A stretch of 9,455 nt of DNA, taken from Chloroflexota bacterium (GTDB lineage Bacteria; Chloroflexota; Dehalococcoidia; Lucifugimonadales; Lucifugimonadaceae). Under the pieces are notes generated by a model that did no database searches, was not told the origin of the DNA, and saw nothing but the letters and a program-made list of their open reading frames with translations. A program made the position numbers and the translations under genes. The DNA lies in NCBI GenBank assembly GCA_002730795.1, contig PCAX01000031.1, forward strand, positions 5,991 through 15,445, given 5' to 3'. Below are positions 7,266-9,455 of the stretch, piece by piece (the stretch's first letter is position 1; the number at the start of each line of letters is the position of its first letter).

Positions 7266-7742
7266 TTATATTGTTAAATGATCTACCACTTTAACATTTT
7301 CTAATTTGGTCAAAATTATCGGTGAGACTATTATTTTAGTTGACCTTCCGCCCCCTCCGAGTATTATGTAATCCAAATCAAGTAATCCTTTATCTGCATA
7401 TGTATTTATACTTGGAGGCAAACCTAAAACTGTTACTCCGCCGACAGTCATACCAGTCAATCTTTCTGTTTCTTCCGGTTTAGCAAAGGAAATTCGTCCG
7501 GAGTTCATTAACTCTTTAAGCGTATGATTTACGTCGAGTTTTTTGGATGCGCTGACGACAGCTGCTGCGAAGGTTACAGGCTTTTTTTTTGAACGTACTA
7601 TAATGGTGTTAGCAGAATTTTTCATCGGATACTTATATTTTTCGCAAAAATTGTAAGTGTCCGCGTAGTCAGGATCTATTTCTATGACATCGTATGCTAC
7701 ACCCGTAGTTTTAATAGATTGTAAAACGTTGTTTTCGATCAT
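7266..7742 (-). CDS. YbaK/EbsC-family aminoacyl-tRNA deacylase-like protein
   Basis: The 158-residue product matches the YbaK/ProX fold in size and pattern. It has an N-terminal helix with a DVIEIDPD strand, then the segment KNSANTIIVRSKKKPVTFAA (41-60), which covers the strand usually carrying the catalytic-region lysine. It also has GGVTVLGLP (101-109), a conserved glycine loop GGGGRSTKI (129-137) and a closing strand. Members of this family hydrolyse mischarged tRNAs such as Cys- or Ala-tRNA(Pro) in trans, acting in the cytosol as translation quality control. Which tRNA this one edits cannot be read from sequence. It converges on pstA and diverges from the EVE gene across 92 bp. The start is an ATG with only weak purine content upstream. 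Confidence 0.8.
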   Translation of the reverse strand: MIENNVLQSIKTTGVAYDVIEIDPDYADTYNFCEKYKYPMKNSANTIIVRSKKKPVTFAAAVVSASKKLDVNHTLKELMNSGRISFAKPEETERLTGMTVGGVTVLGLPPSINTYADKGLLDLDYIILGGGGRSTKIIVSPIILTKLENVKVVDHLTI

Positions 7743-7782
7743 ATTCTCAACATATTTAAGTAAATTTTCCTAAACTAATATA

Positions 7783-7810
7783 TTACATTAGCCTAGAAAA
7801 TTGATATAGC
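7783..7810 (+). promoter_or_regulatory. Candidate promoter of the EVE-domain gene
   Basis: TTACAT (7783-7788) and TATAGC (7805-7810) are separated by 16 bp. The latter is preceded by TGA, making an extended -10. The nine bases TTGATATAG at 7801-7809 are identical to those at 4135-4143 before pstS. The gene's AGGAG ribosome site follows at 7819-7823. Confidence 0.35.
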
Positions 7811-7834
7811 ATCTTTTTAGGAGCATTAATCGTA

Positions 7835-8290
7835 ATGGCCAATACATATTGGATGATCGTGACCGATAAAAATAATTTCAATATAACAGAAGAAAAGGGG
7901 TTTTCCATTCAGGGTATTGATTTTCGAAACAGACGTAAGGCGGTCCGAATGACCGAAAACGACCGGGTACTTTACTACATAAAAGAATCTAGATCCTTTT
8001 CAGCAACGGTTACTGTTACTTCTGATTGTTTTGAAGATGATTCAAAGATTTGGGAAAATAATAATTCAGATGAAAAATTTCCTTTTAGAGTCAATATTGA
8101 ACCAAACGTGGTACTAAAACCAGAAAAGTTTTTAGATGCTTTACAAATAGCCCCCACAATGGAATATATAAAAAAATGGCCACCAGAAAGTTGGTATATG
8201 GCATTTTATGGGATGCTCCACATTCTTTCTCAGCGTGATTTTCATTTCATTGAAAATGAAATGAATCGGATTAACAGATTAAATAAATGA
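7835..8290 (+). CDS. EVE (PUA-like) domain protein
   Basis: This 151-residue protein is a single EVE domain. It opens with the strand YWMIVTDKNNF, followed by GFSIQGIDFRNRRKAVRM (22-39) and the hallmark NDRVLYYI strand (42-49). An SATVTVTSD beta strand follows, then an aromatic, Trp-rich region around WPPESWYMAFYG (115-126), and a C-terminal helix with DFHFIENEM. EVE domains are PUA-like pockets thought to bind modified bases in nucleic acids, in some cases as part of restriction or RNA-modification systems. Many are stand-alone with unknown target, as here. AGGAG ends 11 bases before the ATG. No restriction or methyltransferase gene is nearby, so a defence role is not indicated. A perfect inverted repeat sits in the last 50 bases of the gene. 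Confidence 0.78.
   Translation: MANTYWMIVTDKNNFNITEEKGFSIQGIDFRNRRKAVRMTENDRVLYYIKESRSFSATVTVTSDCFEDDSKIWENNNSDEKFPFRVNIEPNVVLKPEKFLDALQIAPTMEYIKKWPPESWYMAFYGMLHILSQRDFHFIENEMNRINRLNK
8241..8265. repeat. Perfect 11-bp inverted repeat within the 3' end of the EVE gene
   Basis: TTCATTTCATT (8241-8251) is followed by GAA and then its exact reverse complement AATGAAATGAA (8255-8265). It could fold into a tight hairpin on either strand's transcript. It encodes the C-terminal helix of the EVE protein and ends 25 bp before the end of the gene. No T run follows, so it is not a standard intrinsic terminator. Confidence 0.6.
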
Positions 8291-8333
8291 GGACACAAGA
8301 GTTTGATTAGTGAGGCTTAGTTAACTCTGATAA

Positions 8334-9077
8334 TTACGTATCATTCAATTGTTTTTCGATCAAAAATCTGTGCTTATTAAAAATGTTTAGAGCATTATTT
8401 GTAGTTAACTGGGATATTGTTTGTATATCGCGTCTTCGTAATTCGGAAATTTTTTTGACGATAGTAGGAAGCTGATATGGTTCAGTCCATTTTGACCTAT
8501 CTTTTTTAAATGGTTGTGGATAGGAATCAGTTTCTACTACAAACATGTCATCGGGCACTTTAATGGCCGTTTCTTCCAGTTCTTTCATTCGTAGTAATGG
8601 TTTTGCGAATGAAAGGTATAACCCCAAGTCTAATAGGCGCTTAGCAAATGTCCAGTTACCTTGAAAGTAATGTGCGATCCCCATAATACCGACGTTCTCC
8701 TTCAATATTTCCAATGCAGCGTCTCTAGCGTTAGAAGCGTTGAATTCATCTTTGTTTTCACGTATATGAAAAACAACAGGGAGATTTAACCGTTTTGCGA
8801 GTTTGATTTGTTGATCAAATGCTATCCTTTGTAATGATTTATCGGGAGAATTATCTTGGTAGTCGATTCCGATTTCACTCAGGCAGATCACTTTTTTGTG
8901 ATTAGCTAATTTTTTTAGGTTTTTTATTTCTGTTTCGCTAAAAGTGGATGTTAACTCCGTTGGATGTACGCCAACTCCAGAAAAAACATTAGGATATCTA
9001 TTGGATAAGCCTATGGATTTTTCTGAATCTTTTATTGTTGTTCCGGCAGCAACCAAAATTCTCACGTTGGATAACAA
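8334..9077 (-). CDS. tatD: TatD-family metal-dependent hydrolase, N-terminally truncated
   Basis: TatD proteins are TIM-barrel two-metal hydrolases reported to act as deoxyribonucleases, including 3'-5' exonucleases in DNA repair. Counting from the TTG at 9077 (248 residues with the extra leucine before the S; the visible segment starts LSNVRILVAAGTT), the conserved elements appear in order. They are GVHPTE (H38), the metal-bridging Glu in SEIGID (E68), FHIRE (H104), GIAHYFQG (H136) and VETDSYPQP (D184). The N-terminal strand with the HxH metal ligands (usual form DSHCHLD), about 35-45 residues, is missing. The TatD-like frame can be read only a few residues further (SRAL) before an in-frame stop at 9120-9122, and base composition changes at the same point. 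The TTG is therefore not a natural start: the gene is cut by the junction near 9080 and as shown would be inactive. Confidence 0.85.
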   Translation of the reverse strand: MLSNVRILVAAGTTIKDSEKSIGLSNRYPNVFSGVGVHPTELTSTFSETEIKNLKKLANHKKVICLSEIGIDYQDNSPDKSLQRIAFDQQIKLAKRLNLPVVFHIRENKDEFNASNARDAALEILKENVGIMGIAHYFQGNWTFAKRLLDLGLYLSFAKPLLRMKELEETAIKVPDDMFVVETDSYPQPFKKDRSKWTEPYQLPTIVKKISELRRRDIQTISQLTTNNALNIFNKHRFLIEKQLNDT

Positions 9078-9455
9078 TGCCCTTGAGACGATATTTTGCT
9101 TTGCTGATGTACTCGCCGACTAAGTCAAAGCCGATCGATTCCAGCGCCCATGATCGGGTGTTTCGGCCGAAAAATGTTCTTCGCCTCGAAGAGAGGTACA
9201 TGCCCTGGAAGAAGTAGTCGAAGCCGTGACCGTGGAGTATCAGGTCGGTTTCTGGCAGGTCGAGGTCGAAGAAGTGGCCGTGCTGGTACGAGAACATGCT
9301 GCCGCCAGCGGAGACAGCCTCGGAGACGACGTCGGTGTAGTGCGAGGCGCTGCGCTGTACGAACGAGTGTTCTGCGCTGGAGATTCGTGCGAGCGATCTC
9401 GCCACGTCTACCTCGTTATTTTCGATCTCACCGACCGTGATGCACAGGGGCTGGT
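8998..9455 (-). pseudogene. Asparagine-synthase-family fragment, open at the window end and cut near 9080
   Basis: The minus-strand frame is open from the window edge. It resembles the ATP-pyrophosphatase half of asparagine synthase-like proteins: an E-x-A region (ENNEVDVARSLARI), a helix and strand with HSFV, then LILHGHGFDYFFQGMYL. The last corresponds to the family's GxGxDExxxGY element, with some substitutions. RRRTFFGRNTRSWALE and GEYISKAKYRLKG follow. The ATP-binding SGGxDS loop would lie outside the window. Family resemblance ends around 9079. The frame then runs 27 residues into the TatD region in the wrong frame and stops at 8998. GC is about 58% over 9121-9455, against about 35% just left of the junction. 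Relatives include amidotransferase-like enzymes of sugar and surface-polysaccharide synthesis; the specific function is unknown. Confidence 0.55.
9078..9100. other. Composition and gene junction (probable chimera or recombination point)
   Basis: Within about 20 bp the recognisable TatD sequence (left) gives way to the recognisable asparagine-synthase-like sequence (right). GC rises from about 35% to above 50%. Both genes are truncated here and are in different frames. No insertion-sequence end, tRNA or obvious direct repeat is seen at the point. The exact base cannot be fixed because a few bases fit both sides. Confidence 0.65.

Noticed and set aside
7232..7275. Possible bidirectional terminator between pstA and the YbaK gene
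   Set aside because: AATAAG/CTTATT has a 17-base loop and ACAAT/ATTGT has only a 5-bp AT-rich stem; neither is convincing.
7266..8290. Defence or toxin-antitoxin island around the EVE gene
   Set aside because: EVE domains can join restriction systems, but neighbours are YbaK and TatD housekeeping types, with no nuclease-helicase, methyltransferase or toxin gene present.
8298..8328. AGAGTT...AACTCT inverted repeat between the EVE and TatD genes
   Set aside because: The 6-bp stem has a 19-base loop and no T run; too weak for a terminator call.
8998..9405. Genuine fusion protein joining the asparagine-synthase-like part to a new C-terminal tail
   Set aside because: The last 27 residues are out-of-frame TatD DNA with no domain character, so the tail is an accident of the junction.
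9035..9440. Plus-strand open frames in the GC-rich tail, one Arg-rich
   Set aside because: The Arg-rich low-complexity translation is typical of an antisense frame in GC-rich DNA; the minus frame shows family motifs instead.
1..9455. CRISPR arrays, tRNA or rRNA genes, insertion sequences
   Set aside because: Reading the intergenic gaps shows no spaced repeats, no cloverleaf or rRNA-like sequence and no transposase frame.

Overview
The window looks like an AT-rich bacterial chromosome segment (roughly 35-40% GC up to about position 9080). It carries two identifiable core blocks and a small tail of housekeeping genes. The order of an RseP-type site-2 protease followed directly by ispG, and the wording of the RseP C-terminus and the PhoB-like regulator, recall Chloroflexota (Dehalococcoidia or marine SAR202-like). 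This is an inference from memory, not a search. Several genes appear to start with TTG or GTG, and Shine-Dalgarno motifs are mostly weak.

Layout. 1-636 (+) is the C-terminal part of a membrane zinc metalloprotease (RseP/MmpA). 662-1891 (+) is ispG of the isoprenoid MEP pathway. 1993-2700 and 2710-4065 (+) form a tightly coupled PhoB/PhoR-type two-component pair. 4204-5169 (+) is the phosphate-binding lipoprotein PstS. 5418-6332 and 6354-7232 (+) are the permeases PstC and PstA. 7266-7742 (-) is a YbaK-type aminoacyl-tRNA deacylase-like protein, 7835-8290 (+) is an EVE (PUA-like) domain protein, and 8334 to about 9077 (-) is a TatD-family hydrolase lacking its N-terminus. From about 9080 to the end (-), the DNA is about 58% GC and encodes a fragment of an asparagine-synthase-family protein.

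Functionally the centre is a phosphate-starvation module: a sensor kinase and regulator next to the binding protein and both permeases of the Pst ABC transporter. The ATPase PstB and the regulator PhoU, normally encoded with these genes, are not in the window. GTTAA-type repeats precede pstS (four copies in 47 bp, three on a 21-bp period) and pstC (two copies on an 11-bp period). The two sites share the 9-mer GTTAACGAT. They are the best candidate Pho operators, and a hairpin between pstS and pstC suggests two transcription units.

The most abrupt signal is the junction near 9080. GC content jumps, TatD loses its N-terminal metal ligands, and an unrelated gene runs in on the same strand and loses its C-terminus. 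An assembly or amplification chimera is the simplest explanation; a genuine recombination junction is the alternative. I found no convincing evidence of a wholly new system. The unusual points are the split Pst operon, the operator arrangement and this junction.
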